This document shows positions 35,459 through 44,476 of a stretch of DNA of 64,000 bases, in pieces. The notes beneath the pieces are model-generated. The model was not told the origin of the DNA. It saw only the letters and a list, made by a program, of their open reading frames with translations, and ran no database searches. Position 1 is the first letter of the stretch. The number at the start of each line of letters is the position of its first letter. This DNA comes from AP-15 sp963790875. GTDB lineage: Bacteria > Pseudomonadota > Alphaproteobacteria > ATCC43930 > CGMCC-115725. The stretch covers positions 1,772,181 through 1,836,180 of the forward strand of contig CAWBQT010000003.1 of assembly GCA_963790875.1 (NCBI GenBank), written 5' to 3'. The position numbers and the translations under genes are program-made.

Positions 35459-36991
35459 ATGCCTCGTCCTGATGCGCCGCGCGTCGCGATCCTCGGCTTT
35501 TCGGTCGAGTGCAACAAGTTCGCGCCGATCGCGACGCGCGAGGATTTCCTCGCCGCCACCTATCTCGAGGGCGAGGCGATCCTCGCCGAAGCCCGCGCGC
35601 CGACGCCGCATATGCTGGCCGAGACGCCGGGCTTCGTCGCCGCGATGGATGCCTCGGGCAGATGGGATCCGATCGGCATCGCGCTGGCGATGAGCGAGCC
35701 GAACGGCCCGGTCGAGCATGGCTTCTTCGTCGAACTGCTCGACACGATCGCGCGTCGGCTGAAAGCGGCCTTGCCGGTCGACGCGGTCTATATCTGCGCG
35801 CACGGCGCCGGGCTGACGACCGAGGAGGACGATCCCGACGGCGCGCTGTTCGCGCTGGTGCGGGGAATCGTCGGGCCGGCCGTGCCGATCGCTGCGACGC
35901 TCGACCTGCATGCCAATGTCTCGGAGCGGATGGTGCGCTCGATTGACGCTTTTATCGGCTACCGCACGAACCCGCACCTCGACATGCGCGAGCGCGGCGG
36001 CGAGGCGGCGGCAGCGATCCGCGAGATGCTGGACGGAGTGCGACCGCAGGCGGCGCTTGTCCGCCTGCCGATCGTGCCGCCGACCGTCACCTTGCTGACG
36101 GCCGCCGGCCCCTACGCCGAAATGATCGATCTTGGCCAGCGGCGGATGACGCCCGAGATCATGAACGTCTCGGTGATGGGCGGCTTCGCCTTCTCCGACA
36201 GCGCCAAGAGCGGCCTCAGCGTCATTGTGACCGCGCGCCGCGACCAGCGCGCCGCCGGCGCGCTCGCCCGCGAAATCGCCGAATACGGCTGGGCCAACCG
36301 GGCACGCTTTTATCCGCGCCTCACCTCGCTCGACGAAGCCGTGCAGCGCGCGCTGGCGGTCGGCGATGATCGCTCATTGCCGGCGCTCGCCTTTGCCGAT
36401 GTCGCCGACAATCCGGGCGGCGGCGGCCGCGGCAACACCGTCTTTCTGCTGCGCGCCTTCCACGATGCGGGCGTGGCCGGCGCCTTGCTCGGCGTCTTTT
36501 ATGACCCGCCGCTCGCCGCCGGGGCGCATCGGCTCGGCGTCGGTGCCGATTTCGCGGCGCAGTTCAATCGCGCGGAGCGGACCAAATTCTCCGAGCCGTG
36601 GCGTGCTCCGGCGGAGGTCGCGGCGCTGAGCGACGGCGATTGCGTCGGGCGTCGCGGCATCTATGCCGGCAGGCGATTGGCGCTCGGACCATGCGCGGCG
36701 CTCCGCGTCGGCGGCGTCACGGTCGTCGTCGTGTCGCACCGCGTGCAATGCGCCGACCCCGTATTCTTCGAAATGATGGGCCTCGACATCGGCTCGGCCC
36801 GCTCGGTCGTGGTCAAGTCGCGCGGCCATTTTCGCGGCGGGTTCGATGAGTTCTTCGCCCCCGAGCAGATTGTCGAGGTCGATCTTCCCGGCCTCACTTC
36901 GCCGGTCCTCAGTCGCTTCGACTGGCAGCGGCTGCCGCGGCCGGTGGTCCCGCTCGACGACCACGTCGAATGGCGGCCGCCCGACCCTTAG
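35459..36991 (+). CDS. M81-family metallopeptidase (microcystinase MlrC-like)
   Basis: 510 residues. N-terminal GFSVECNKFAPIATREDF, then AVYICAHGAGLTTEEDDPDG, TLDLHANVSERMV and FIGYRTNPHLDMRERGGEAA contain the likely zinc ligands of the M81 (MlrC) family. The C-terminal half has FADVADNPGGGGRGNTVFLL and VVVKSRGHFRGGFDEFF. MlrC hydrolyses linearised cyanotoxin peptides, but many relatives sit in unrelated amide-degrading clusters. Divergently placed from the FAH-like gene (262-base gap). Confidence 0.9.
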   Translation: MPRPDAPRVAILGFSVECNKFAPIATREDFLAATYLEGEAILAEARAPTPHMLAETPGFVAAMDASGRWDPIGIALAMSEPNGPVEHGFFVELLDTIARRLKAALPVDAVYICAHGAGLTTEEDDPDGALFALVRGIVGPAVPIAATLDLHANVSERMVRSIDAFIGYRTNPHLDMRERGGEAAAAIREMLDGVRPQAALVRLPIVPPTVTLLTAAGPYAEMIDLGQRRMTPEIMNVSVMGGFAFSDSAKSGLSVIVTARRDQRAAGALAREIAEYGWANRARFYPRLTSLDEAVQRALAVGDDRSLPALAFADVADNPGGGGRGNTVFLLRAFHDAGVAGALLGVFYDPPLAAGAHRLGVGADFAAQFNRAERTKFSEPWRAPAEVAALSDGDCVGRRGIYAGRRLALGPCAALRVGGVTVVVVSHRVQCADPVFFEMMGLDIGSARSVVVKSRGHFRGGFDEFFAPEQIVEVDLPGLTSPVLSRFDWQRLPRPVVPLDDHVEWRPPDP

Positions 36992-37104
36992 CTGACTGTG
37001 CCCGCGAGAAAAAGGGGTAGGGCTCCTTGGGTGATTGCGCACGAGCGTGGCCAACGCGCCGCTGCGAGCAACAGGCGCCAGCGGGGTCGGCGTTCAGGCC
37101 TCGG

Positions 37105-37786
37105 TTAACGGTGCTGCGTCACCGCATCGACCAGCGCCGGCTTGCCGTTCTTGACCTGCATGATCGCGCGCTCGAGCGCGGGCTGCAGATCGTCAGCATT
37201 CTCGATGGGGCCTTCGGCCCACCAGCCCATCGAGCGGGCGAGGCCGGCGAAGTCGGGCGCCGGTCCGAACAGATCCATGCCGATATGGGCGCGGCCGATA
37301 TCCGTGCCGCGGGTTCGCGCAATCGTGAGCTGATGGTTCCAGTCGTTGTAATAGGCGCGGTTGTTGTACATAACGATGAGCAGCGGTATCTGGTATTTCG
37401 CGGCGATCCACAGCGCGCCGGCGTCGTACATCAAGTCGCCGTCGGGCTGCAGGTCGACGACCAGCCGACCGGTGCCTTTGTTGGCGAGCGCGACGCCGAG
37501 CGAGGTGCCGATCTGGTTCGGGTGCCGAGCTCGCGCCCGGCGTGGCGGTAGTGTCGATCGAAGTCCCACAGCTTTCGTTCTGCACGGCGATTTTTTCACG
37601 GTTGCAGAGCAGTATCGGCGGTTCGCCTTCGCCGTGATTGACCAGCAAATCGTGCAGGCCGCGGTAACTCGCTCCCGGATTGAGCGCGACGTAGGGAAAG
37701 CCGTAACGCTTGATCAGATCGACGATGATATCGGATTGCCAGCGCCGATATGATTTGCGGGTTCGGTCCGCGCTGTCCGCCGCCAT
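37105..37786 (-). pseudogene. ThDP-dependent enzyme with large internal deletion
   Basis: The N-terminal 70 residues (DLIKRYGFPYVALNPGASYR, GLHDLLVNHGEGEPPILLCN) and the C-terminal 150 (PNQIGTSLGVALANKGTG, VDLQPDGDLMYDAGALWIAA, IVMYNNRAYYNDWNHQL, ending VDAVTQHR) of an acetolactate-synthase-like enzyme are joined. About 300 middle codons are missing, and the junction near 37540-37600 also changes frame; a WDFDRHYRHAGRELGT piece is visible in a third frame. The ThDP-binding part is GDLMY. Non-functional. Confidence 0.8.
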
Positions 37787-38013
37787 CGAATTTCCCCATG
37801 CCTGATGGAGATCGCATCCCGATCATTGTAGCTTCGGCGGAGCCGGCGGGAACAACTTCGGACGCGACGGGAGGCGGCCGATGAAGAACAGCGCACGGAA
37901 GATCCGTACTGGTCATGTCGGGCGGCTGCCCGCGCCGCCGGGCTTCGAGAAGACAGACCAGCGCTAAAATCGGCCGGGCATGGCATTGCCGAGGTAGCGG
38001 GAGGAAGCGACAG

Positions 38014-38970
38014 ATGACCAGAAAGATCGCGCTCGAAGAGCATTTCCTCGTTGAGGGGTTTGCCTATGTGGGACGCACCGAGGGCAGCGGGCCGGCGGCA
38101 GCGTTCCGCCGCCAGGTGGCCGAGCGGCTCCCGGATATCGACGCGCTGCGCCTCGACGCGATGGACAAGGCCGGTATCGACATCGCAGTGCTGTCGCTTT
38201 TTCAGCCGGGCATCCAGGGCGAGCGCGACACGGCGACGGCAATCCGTAAAGCGAAATCGGTCAACGACACGCTGGCCGAGCGGGTCGCGAGGCATTCCAC
38301 ACGCTTCCGCGGTTTTGCCGCGGTGCCGATGCAGGATCCGCGGGAAGCCGGCGACGAGCTCGAGCGCGCGGTGCAGCAGCTCGGGTTCAAGGGCGCGCTC
38401 GTCAACGGCCACACCCAGGGTGTCTATCTCGACGACGCGCGGTGCCTGCCGTTCTGGGAGCGCGTCGCGGGGCTCGACGTGCCGATCTACCTCCATCCGG
38501 CGAACCCGATGACCATCCCGGCGGCGTTCGAAGGCTATCCCGGCCTCGCGCAGGCGATCTTCGGCTGGGCGGCGGAAACCGGCGGTCATGCGCTGCGGCT
38601 CGTACTCTGTGGGCTTTTCGACCGCTTCCCGTCACTCACGGTCATCCTTGGCCATATGGGCGAGGCGCTGCCCTTTTACCTCTGGCGGATCGACAGTCGC
38701 TTCAAGATCACCGAGCCGAAGGTGTCGCTCCGCCAGATGCCGTCCGAGTACATTCGCCGAAACATCGTCGTCACCACCGCCGGCGCCTTCTCAGCCGAGC
38801 CGCTCCGCTGCGCGATCGACGCGATGGGCCTCGAACGCGTGCTTTTCTCGGTCGACTACCCGCTCGAAGACAGCGACGAGGCGGCTCGGTTCATCGAGAC
38901 CGCGCCCTTGAGCCACGCCGAGCGCGAGGCAGTATGCTTCCGCAATGCGGAGCGCGTGCTGAGGCTCTGA
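38014..38970 (+). CDS. Amidohydrolase-2 family decarboxylase (gamma-resorcylate/DHB decarboxylase-like)
   Basis: 318 residues; ATG 38014 follows gggaggaag. IALEEHFLVEGFAY carries the EEH metal motif of this group (Glu and His), and PIYLHPANPM, TVILGHMGEALPF and FSVDYPLED supply further ligands. Relatives reversibly decarboxylate hydroxybenzoates in an oxygen-independent manner. It sits beside a ThDP-enzyme remnant and a PanE-like gene, in keeping with an aromatic catabolic neighbourhood. Confidence 0.9.
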   Translation: MTRKIALEEHFLVEGFAYVGRTEGSGPAAAFRRQVAERLPDIDALRLDAMDKAGIDIAVLSLFQPGIQGERDTATAIRKAKSVNDTLAERVARHSTRFRGFAAVPMQDPREAGDELERAVQQLGFKGALVNGHTQGVYLDDARCLPFWERVAGLDVPIYLHPANPMTIPAAFEGYPGLAQAIFGWAAETGGHALRLVLCGLFDRFPSLTVILGHMGEALPFYLWRIDSRFKITEPKVSLRQMPSEYIRRNIVVTTAGAFSAEPLRCAIDAMGLERVLFSVDYPLEDSDEAARFIETAPLSHAEREAVCFRNAERVLRL

Positions 38971-38997
38971 CGAGCGATTGCCTCCCGCGACTGCTGC

Positions 38998-39921
38998 TCA
39001 GGCCGGCGGGCCATTCGCATAGGGCTTCAATGCGGTGTAGATGAAACCATTCGCCGGGGTCGGGATGGCGTGGCGGCGGCCGAGGTCGACGACCTTGCCA
39101 GCAAACCATGGCAGCTCGAGTCGATTGCCGCGCGCGAGGTCGTGGCCCATCGAGGTCATGTGGTGGTCCGGCATCGCCCACATCGTCGCGAGCGCCCTGT
39201 CGACGCAGTCGGGGGGCAAGTCGACCCCCTCCGCCAGGCCGACTGCGACGGTCTCGCGCAGTGCCGCCACGAACAACGTGACGAGATCGCGGTCGCCGCG
39301 CCATTTGCCGAGCGGCAGCCGTGTCAACGCGTTGAGGTCGGCGAGCGGCACCAAAAGGATGAATTTTTCCCAGATCGGCACCCGGACATCGGCGCTCAGC
39401 ACGCCCTCGAACCCGGCCGCGGTGCAGAGTTCGCCGAGCCGTGGCCCGCGCTCGCGGTTGCCGCCGTCGAGTTCGCCAAAGGTCATGCGCTGATAGGCGC
39501 CGGTCTGGCGGACGACGCCGGGTGCGACGATCGAGCCGGTGACGAAGGCGGAGCCGCCCATCAGCGGCTCCGGCCCGAGGATGGCGGCAAGGCGCTCGGC
39601 GGCGTCGACGCCGTTCTGCAACGGGATCACCGCGGTGTCGGGCCCGACGATCGGGCGGAGCCGCCCGCCGGCGCTTTCGACATCCCATAATTTGACGCAG
39701 AACAGTACGTAATCGACGATGCCGATGCTTGTCGGGTCATCGGTCGCCGACGCCGGCCGAATCTCGGTTTCGCCGCGGTCGCCTTCGATCCGCAGGCCAT
39801 CCGCGCGCATCGCCGCGAGATGGACGCCGCGCGCGACGAAGACGACGTCGATGCCGGCCTTGGCGAAGGCGGCGCCGTAAATCGCGCCGATGCCGCCGGC
39901 GCCGACGACCGCGATGCGCAT
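38998..39921 (-). CDS. 2-dehydropantoate 2-reductase-like (PanE/ApbA family) protein
   Basis: 307 residues. MRIAVVGAGGIGAIYGAAFA is the NADP-binding Rossmann start, IPLQNGVDAAERLAAILGPE and the helical C-terminal domain (WEKFILLVPLADLNALTRLP with the likely catalytic Lys) follow. True PanE makes pantoate for coenzyme A, but catabolic clusters often hold paralogues acting on other 2-oxo acids. It converges with the amidohydrolase gene at 38970. Confidence 0.88.
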   Translation of the reverse strand: MRIAVVGAGGIGAIYGAAFAKAGIDVVFVARGVHLAAMRADGLRIEGDRGETEIRPASATDDPTSIGIVDYVLFCVKLWDVESAGGRLRPIVGPDTAVIPLQNGVDAAERLAAILGPEPLMGGSAFVTGSIVAPGVVRQTGAYQRMTFGELDGGNRERGPRLGELCTAAGFEGVLSADVRVPIWEKFILLVPLADLNALTRLPLGKWRGDRDLVTLFVAALRETVAVGLAEGVDLPPDCVDRALATMWAMPDHHMTSMGHDLARGNRLELPWFAGKVVDLGRRHAIPTPANGFIYTALKPYANGPPA

Positions 39922-40180
39922 CGATCTCTCCCGAGAAGCCGAGCGGGGTTCGTCCCGATCGCCAGCATTCTAGTCGTGATCTGCAGCGACGCGCGAGGTC
40001 GGCGATGCCCCAAAGGACGGCGGGGCCGTGGGTCAAAATGACCCACTACCCGGCTTTGGCATTCCTTGATTTCCGGCCGGCAACCAGCCTAGATTGACGC
40101 AAATTTGACACAGGTCCACCGCGCTGCGGGGACGCGGCTCGTTCAAGCCAGGCAAACGCCAGAACCTTGTGAGGATAATC

Positions 40181-40435
40181 ATGAACCTCGAGTTCGTCGG
40201 CCGGCAACGCTGGACGCCAAAACGAAAAGCAACGCTCCTTGCGATGATCGAAGCCGGCGAAGTGGAGCCGGAACGATTGGCGCTTCTCGGTCTGTCGCAG
40301 GAGGAACTGAAATCCTGGCGGCGCGATTTTTCTAATTACGGCGTCAGCGGTCTCCACGTCTATTCGCTGCACTACCATCATCCGGATCGGCGAAGGATGG
40401 GCACGGCCCGACGCGATCGGTCGGAAAGGCCGTAG
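40181..40435 (+). CDS. DUF1153-like small DNA-binding protein
   Basis: 84 residues from MNLEFVGRQRWTPKRKATLL. The pattern WTPKRKATLLAMIEAGEVEP, then LSQEELKSWRRDFSNYGVSG matches the alphaproteobacterial DUF1153/SciP-type helix-turn-helix proteins, though the alanine-rich middle is altered and the tail is Arg-rich. SciP restrains CtrA-dependent transcription in Caulobacter; this paralogue's role is unknown. Confidence 0.7.
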   Translation: MNLEFVGRQRWTPKRKATLLAMIEAGEVEPERLALLGLSQEELKSWRRDFSNYGVSGLHVYSLHYHHPDRRRMGTARRDRSERP

Positions 40436-40446
40436 CCCCGACTGTT

Positions 40447-40786
40447 GCCGCCGCCACATCACTCCGGAGGAACAGCTGCGTCGGTTCCGCGCGCGGCTAA
40501 CCGATCCGCTAAGACGCTGAGATTTTCGCAACCGCGGTCGCTGGAACGATTACGAGGCGGCGATCGAGGACATGGTCGAGACGACCTCGACCAAACGCGC
40601 CTCCTGGCACCCGTGCCGCCGGCCAACAACAAACCGTTCGGCAGGCTGGCCGCGTTCGGGATCATCGCCGAACAGCTGTCGAAAGGCGTCGGTTTGGAAC
40701 CGCGCCCGCTCGCTCCCGAAGTGGCGTCGGCCGCCGAGAAACTGCTCGGCATCAGGCTGCCGACCGGCAATGATCGCGGGCATTGA
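40447..40786 (+). pseudogene. Polyphosphate kinase 2 (PPK2) C-terminal remnant
   Basis: One frame gives ITPEEQLRRFRARLTDPLRR, a stop, then NRGRWNDYEAAIEDMVETTS; another frame continues VPPANNKPFGRLAAFGIIAE, QLSKGVGLEPRPLAPEVASA and EKLLGIRL. This is the end of a PPK2 kinase (APW.VPA(D/N)NK region). The phosphate-binding N-terminal domain is gone and there are a stop and a frameshift. The remainder of 40787-40900 holds only the leader of the UPF0182 gene. Confidence 0.7.
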
Positions 40787-40900
40787 TCCGGCATTCAGCA
40801 GGCAATCCCGACACGGGGGCATGACAATCCTCCCAGCAACGGAGCGTGACCGCTCGTTTGCTGCTAGTCTTTTACCCAAGTTACGCGACGGGGAGCGAAC

Positions 40901-43684
40901 ATGTCCTGGAGACGTATCGGCGTAGCAATCGCCGTCGTCGTGGCCGTCCTGATCGTGACAGCAGCCGCAAGCGGCTGGGTCGTCGACTGGGCTTGGTTCT
41001 CGACGATCGGGTATGTCGGCGTCTTCTGGACGGTTTTCGCGACGCAAGCCGTTCTGTTCACGGCGGTTTTCGCTTTATCGAGCTTTCTCATCTGGGTGAA
41101 CGGAGCCCTCGCCCTGCGGTTTGCGGCGCGGCGACGATTTCGGCTGCCGGCCGCGCTCGACCCAGGCTTTGCGCGGGTTCGGGCGTCGCCCGGGTCGCCG
41201 ACCGAGTTGTTTGCTCCCGCCTTGCCCGCCTCGCCCGCCTTGTCCGTCTTGCCGTGGCGATTGCTCATCCTGGCCGCCGCCCTCGCCGTCGGACTGCTGA
41301 TCGCGATCGGCGAGACCGGCAAATGGGACCTTGTCCTCCGCTTCATGCATCAGGTGCCGTACGGCCGGAACGACCCGTTGTTTGACAAGGACATCGGCTT
41401 CTACCTCTTTTCGTTGCCGGTCTACATCGCGCTCAAGAATTGGTTGCTGCTGCTCCTGTTCTTCAGCGCGCTGCTGGCCGGAGCGGTGTATTTCCTGCAC
41501 GGCGAAATTAATCTCGAGCGGCGCCCGTGGCGCGTCTCGTCCGCTGCCTTCGCCCACGGTTCGGCGCTGTTGGGTCTCTTTTTTGCAGTGAAGGCCTGGT
41601 CCTATGCGCTCGACCGCTTCCTCCTCTTGTATGACGACAACGGCGTCGTCATCGGGGCCGGCTATAGCGACGTCCATCTCGAGCTGCCGATGCTCTGGCT
41701 GCTCATCTGTGTCGCCGCCGCCGCTGCCATTCTCGTCTGGGCCAATCTGCGGTTGCGCAGCTACCGGCTGGTCATCGCTGCGCCTCTGCTCGTCTTCGGC
41801 AGCGCGTTCGTTTTCACCGCGCTGTTTCCCGGGCTGTTCGAACGCTTTTACGTGGAGCCGAGCGAGCTGCAGCTCGAGGCGCCGTATATCAAGCGCAACA
41901 TCGCCCTCACCCGGGAGGCCTACAATCTTCGGCAGATTGCGGTGCAGCCGTTTCCGGCCGAACAGGGGTTGAGCTTCCAGTCGCTGCAGAACAACCGCGG
42001 CACCATCGACAACATCAGGTTGTGGGACTGGGCACCGCTGATGGACACATACGCGCAGCTGCAGGAGATCCGCACCTACTACAAGTTCCTCGATGTCGGC
42101 GTCGATCGCTACCACACCGACGGCTCATATCAGCAGGTGACGCTCGCCGCCCGCGAACTGATGCCGTCGCTGCTGTCGGCCAACGCCCAGACCTGGGTCA
42201 ACCTGCACCTGCTGTTCACCCACGGCAACGGCGTCGTAATGTCGCCGGTAACCCGGAAGTCCGCGGAAGGCCTGCCGATATTCTATCTGAAGGACATCCC
42301 GCCGGTCGCCGCCGGCGGTCCCGCTATAACCGAGCCGCGCATCTATTTCGGCGAGGGCACCGACGACTACGTGATCGTCAAGGGCAGCACGCCGGAATTC
42401 GATTACCCCAAGGGAAAGGACAACGTCTATGCGGCCTACGACGGCAAGGACGGCATTCCGATCGGCGGCATCGGCTGGAAGACGCTGTTCGCCTGGTATT
42501 TCGGCGACGTAAACATCCTGCTGAGCCGCTACCTGACCGGCGAAAGCAGGATCCTGATCCATCGCAACATCCAGGACCGGGTGCGGATGATCGTGCCGTT
42601 CCTGGAGCTCGATCGCGACCCCTATATCGTGATCAGCGACGGGCGGCTCTATTGGCTGCAGGACGCCTATACGACGAGCCGCTGGTTCCCCTACGCCCAG
42701 CCGCAATCCGACGGGGACGCCAACTACATCCGCAATTCGGTCAAGGTGGTCATCGACGCCTATAACGGGACCGTCGCCTTCTATGTGGTCGATCCCGCCG
42801 ATCCGGTGCTCGCCACCTATCGGCGTATCTTTCCGACGCTGTTCAAATCCTTCGCGGCGATGCCGCCGGATTTGCAAAGGCACATCCGTTATCCGGAGGA
42901 CCTGTTCCGCATCCAGGCGCAGCAATACCGCTCCTACCACATGGTGGCGCCCGAAGTATTCTATAACCGCGAGGATCTCTGGCAGTTTCCGCGCGAGCCG
43001 GCCACCGACGACGTCGATGCGCGCAGCACCGCCAGGATGTCGCCCTACTACATCATGATGCGCCTGCCCGGTGATCCACACGCCGAATTCTTCCTCATGC
43101 TGCCGATGGTGCCAAGCCAGCGGGAGAACATGATCGCCTGGCTGGCGGCGCGCTGCGATCCGCCGGATTACGGCAAGCTCATCGTCTACGAGTTTCCCAA
43201 GGAAAAACTCGTCTACGGGCCGTTCCAGATCGAGGCGCGGATCAACCAGAACACCGAGATCTCGCAGCAGATCTCGCTGTGGAACCAGATGGGCTCGCGC
43301 GTCATTCGCGGCAACCTGTTGGTCGTGCCGATCGACAACTCGATCCTCTATGTGACGCCGCTCTACCTGCGCGCCCAATCGGGCCAGTTGCCGGAATTGA
43401 AGCGGGTGATCGCGGCTTATGGCGACCGGGTGGTCATGGAGAACACCCTGCCTGCGGCCTTGGCCGCGCTGTTCAAGGAAACCACGCCGGTTGCCCCGCT
43501 GCCGGCCGCCGCCGCGGCGCCGGCCGCGGGCGGCCCCGCAGACGCGCGGGCCCGTGCCGCACTCGGCCATTACGATCGGGCGATCGATCACCTGAAGGCG
43601 GGCGACTGGGCCGGCTTTGGCGCCGAACTCGACGCGCTGCGGCCGCTGCTCGAAGAGCTCGGTCGGCCGCCGGCTGCGCGTTAG
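40901..43684 (+). CDS. UPF0182-family large membrane protein
   Basis: 927 residues. Seven or so transmembrane helices occupy the first 310 residues (AIAVVVAVLIVTAAASGWVV onwards), followed by a large extracytoplasmic domain with the UPF0182 hallmarks PYIKRNIALTREAYNL, GWKTLFAWYFGDVNILLS, YPEDLFRIQAQQYRSYHM and NQNTEISQQISLWNQMGSRV. The C-terminal Ala-rich linker leads to a short helical tail. Function is unknown across the family. Conserved in actinobacteria, cyanobacteria and scattered proteobacteria. It has its own GGGGAG ribosome-binding site. Confidence 0.93.
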   Translation: MSWRRIGVAIAVVVAVLIVTAAASGWVVDWAWFSTIGYVGVFWTVFATQAVLFTAVFALSSFLIWVNGALALRFAARRRFRLPAALDPGFARVRASPGSPTELFAPALPASPALSVLPWRLLILAAALAVGLLIAIGETGKWDLVLRFMHQVPYGRNDPLFDKDIGFYLFSLPVYIALKNWLLLLLFFSALLAGAVYFLHGEINLERRPWRVSSAAFAHGSALLGLFFAVKAWSYALDRFLLLYDDNGVVIGAGYSDVHLELPMLWLLICVAAAAAILVWANLRLRSYRLVIAAPLLVFGSAFVFTALFPGLFERFYVEPSELQLEAPYIKRNIALTREAYNLRQIAVQPFPAEQGLSFQSLQNNRGTIDNIRLWDWAPLMDTYAQLQEIRTYYKFLDVGVDRYHTDGSYQQVTLAARELMPSLLSANAQTWVNLHLLFTHGNGVVMSPVTRKSAEGLPIFYLKDIPPVAAGGPAITEPRIYFGEGTDDYVIVKGSTPEFDYPKGKDNVYAAYDGKDGIPIGGIGWKTLFAWYFGDVNILLSRYLTGESRILIHRNIQDRVRMIVPFLELDRDPYIVISDGRLYWLQDAYTTSRWFPYAQPQSDGDANYIRNSVKVVIDAYNGTVAFYVVDPADPVLATYRRIFPTLFKSFAAMPPDLQRHIRYPEDLFRIQAQQYRSYHMVAPEVFYNREDLWQFPREPATDDVDARSTARMSPYYIMMRLPGDPHAEFFLMLPMVPSQRENMIAWLAARCDPPDYGKLIVYEFPKEKLVYGPFQIEARINQNTEISQQISLWNQMGSRVIRGNLLVVPIDNSILYVTPLYLRAQSGQLPELKRVIAAYGDRVVMENTLPAALAALFKETTPVAPLPAAAAAPAAGGPADARARAALGHYDRAIDHLKAGDWAGFGAELDALRPLLEELGRPPAAR

Positions 43685-43884
43685 TTCCCAGGGGGTACGA
43701 CGATGACGTGGAGGTAATCGACCGCCGCTCCAAGGCGCGCTTCGATCGTTGCCGTTCCGGGACGTAATGCCACAATTGAAACCACCGATGGGTCGTAACC
43801 ATAGGCGTTGGTCTGCAGGTCCACGACCGGCGCGCCGGTACTCCGAACCACGCTGTAGTGTACAACTCTCGCATCCAAGTTCAC
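43681..43884 (-). CDS. Small hypothetical protein, possible Ig-like domain remnant
   Basis: 67 residues. The stretch VVSIVALRPGTATIEARLGA with a final LHVIVVPPGN resembles the end of a bacterial Ig-like (Big2) domain, in which a GtatItv pattern closes the sandwich. No signal peptide is seen and no partner is nearby. It overlaps the UPF0182 stop by four bases. It may be the C-terminus of a decayed larger protein. Confidence 0.4.
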   Translation of the reverse strand: MNLDARVVHYSVVRSTGAPVVDLQTNAYGYDPSVVSIVALRPGTATIEARLGAAVDYLHVIVVPPGN

Positions 43885-44096
43885 CGGGTTCGGACGTGCG
43901 GTTCCGGACAGGCCGATTCGTTCCGGGGTGCTCGCGTAGATTGCCCTCGGGTGTAGCGCATAGGCATTCAGACGCGATTGAGCCTACCGGGGATTTACGA
44001 GCCGCGCGTCCCGAACGCTGCTCAATTCTCAAACGAACTCGCCGACCAGCGATGAAGTGCACGGCTGATCGTTTTGGTATTGAGGCATTATCTGGC

Positions 44097-44474
44097 TTAT
44101 GCTCCGGTGTCTTGCCCGATGCTAAGGATGCGAGCGACGGTGCTCAGCACCGCGGCCGTGGCGAAAGGCTTGCGCAGAAACGCGGCGTAGCCGGAGCATT
44201 TTTTGGCGATCACGTCCTCCGCGAGCGAACTTATCATGATGACCGGGATGTGCCGGTGCGCCGGGTCTGCCGCCATAGCGCTCAGCATTTCAGCGCCCCC
44301 GAGTATCGGCATCATGAAATCCAGCAGGACCAGGTCCGCTGTTTCCTCTGTCAACCTCGCCAGGCCCTGCTTGCCGTTGCACGCGGTGAGAACCCGATGA
44401 CCCTCGTCGGTGAGGATGGTCTCCAATACGTCGACAATACTTAATTCATCGTCGACCACGAGCACGATTGGCAT
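44097..44474 (-). CDS. Single-domain (CheY-like) response regulator
   Basis: 125 residues, a stand-alone receiver: acidic pair D8/D9 (VVDDE), phosphoacceptor D52 in LVLLDFMMP, Ser/Thr switch at about S82 and K102 in LRKPF. No output domain. It starts two bases after the KaiC-like stop and is the last gene of the kinase-KaiC-regulator operon, so it is the likely partner of the histidine kinase at 46001. Confidence 0.9.
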   Translation of the reverse strand: MPIVLVVDDELSIVDVLETILTDEGHRVLTACNGKQGLARLTEETADLVLLDFMMPILGGAEMLSAMAADPAHRHIPVIMISSLAEDVIAKKCSGYAAFLRKPFATAAVLSTVARILSIGQDTGA

Positions 44475-44476
44475 GA

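Noticed and set aside
42125..44062. 645-codon open frame antisense to the UPF0182 gene
   Set aside because: Antisense shadow of a well-recognised membrane protein; low-complexity charged composition.
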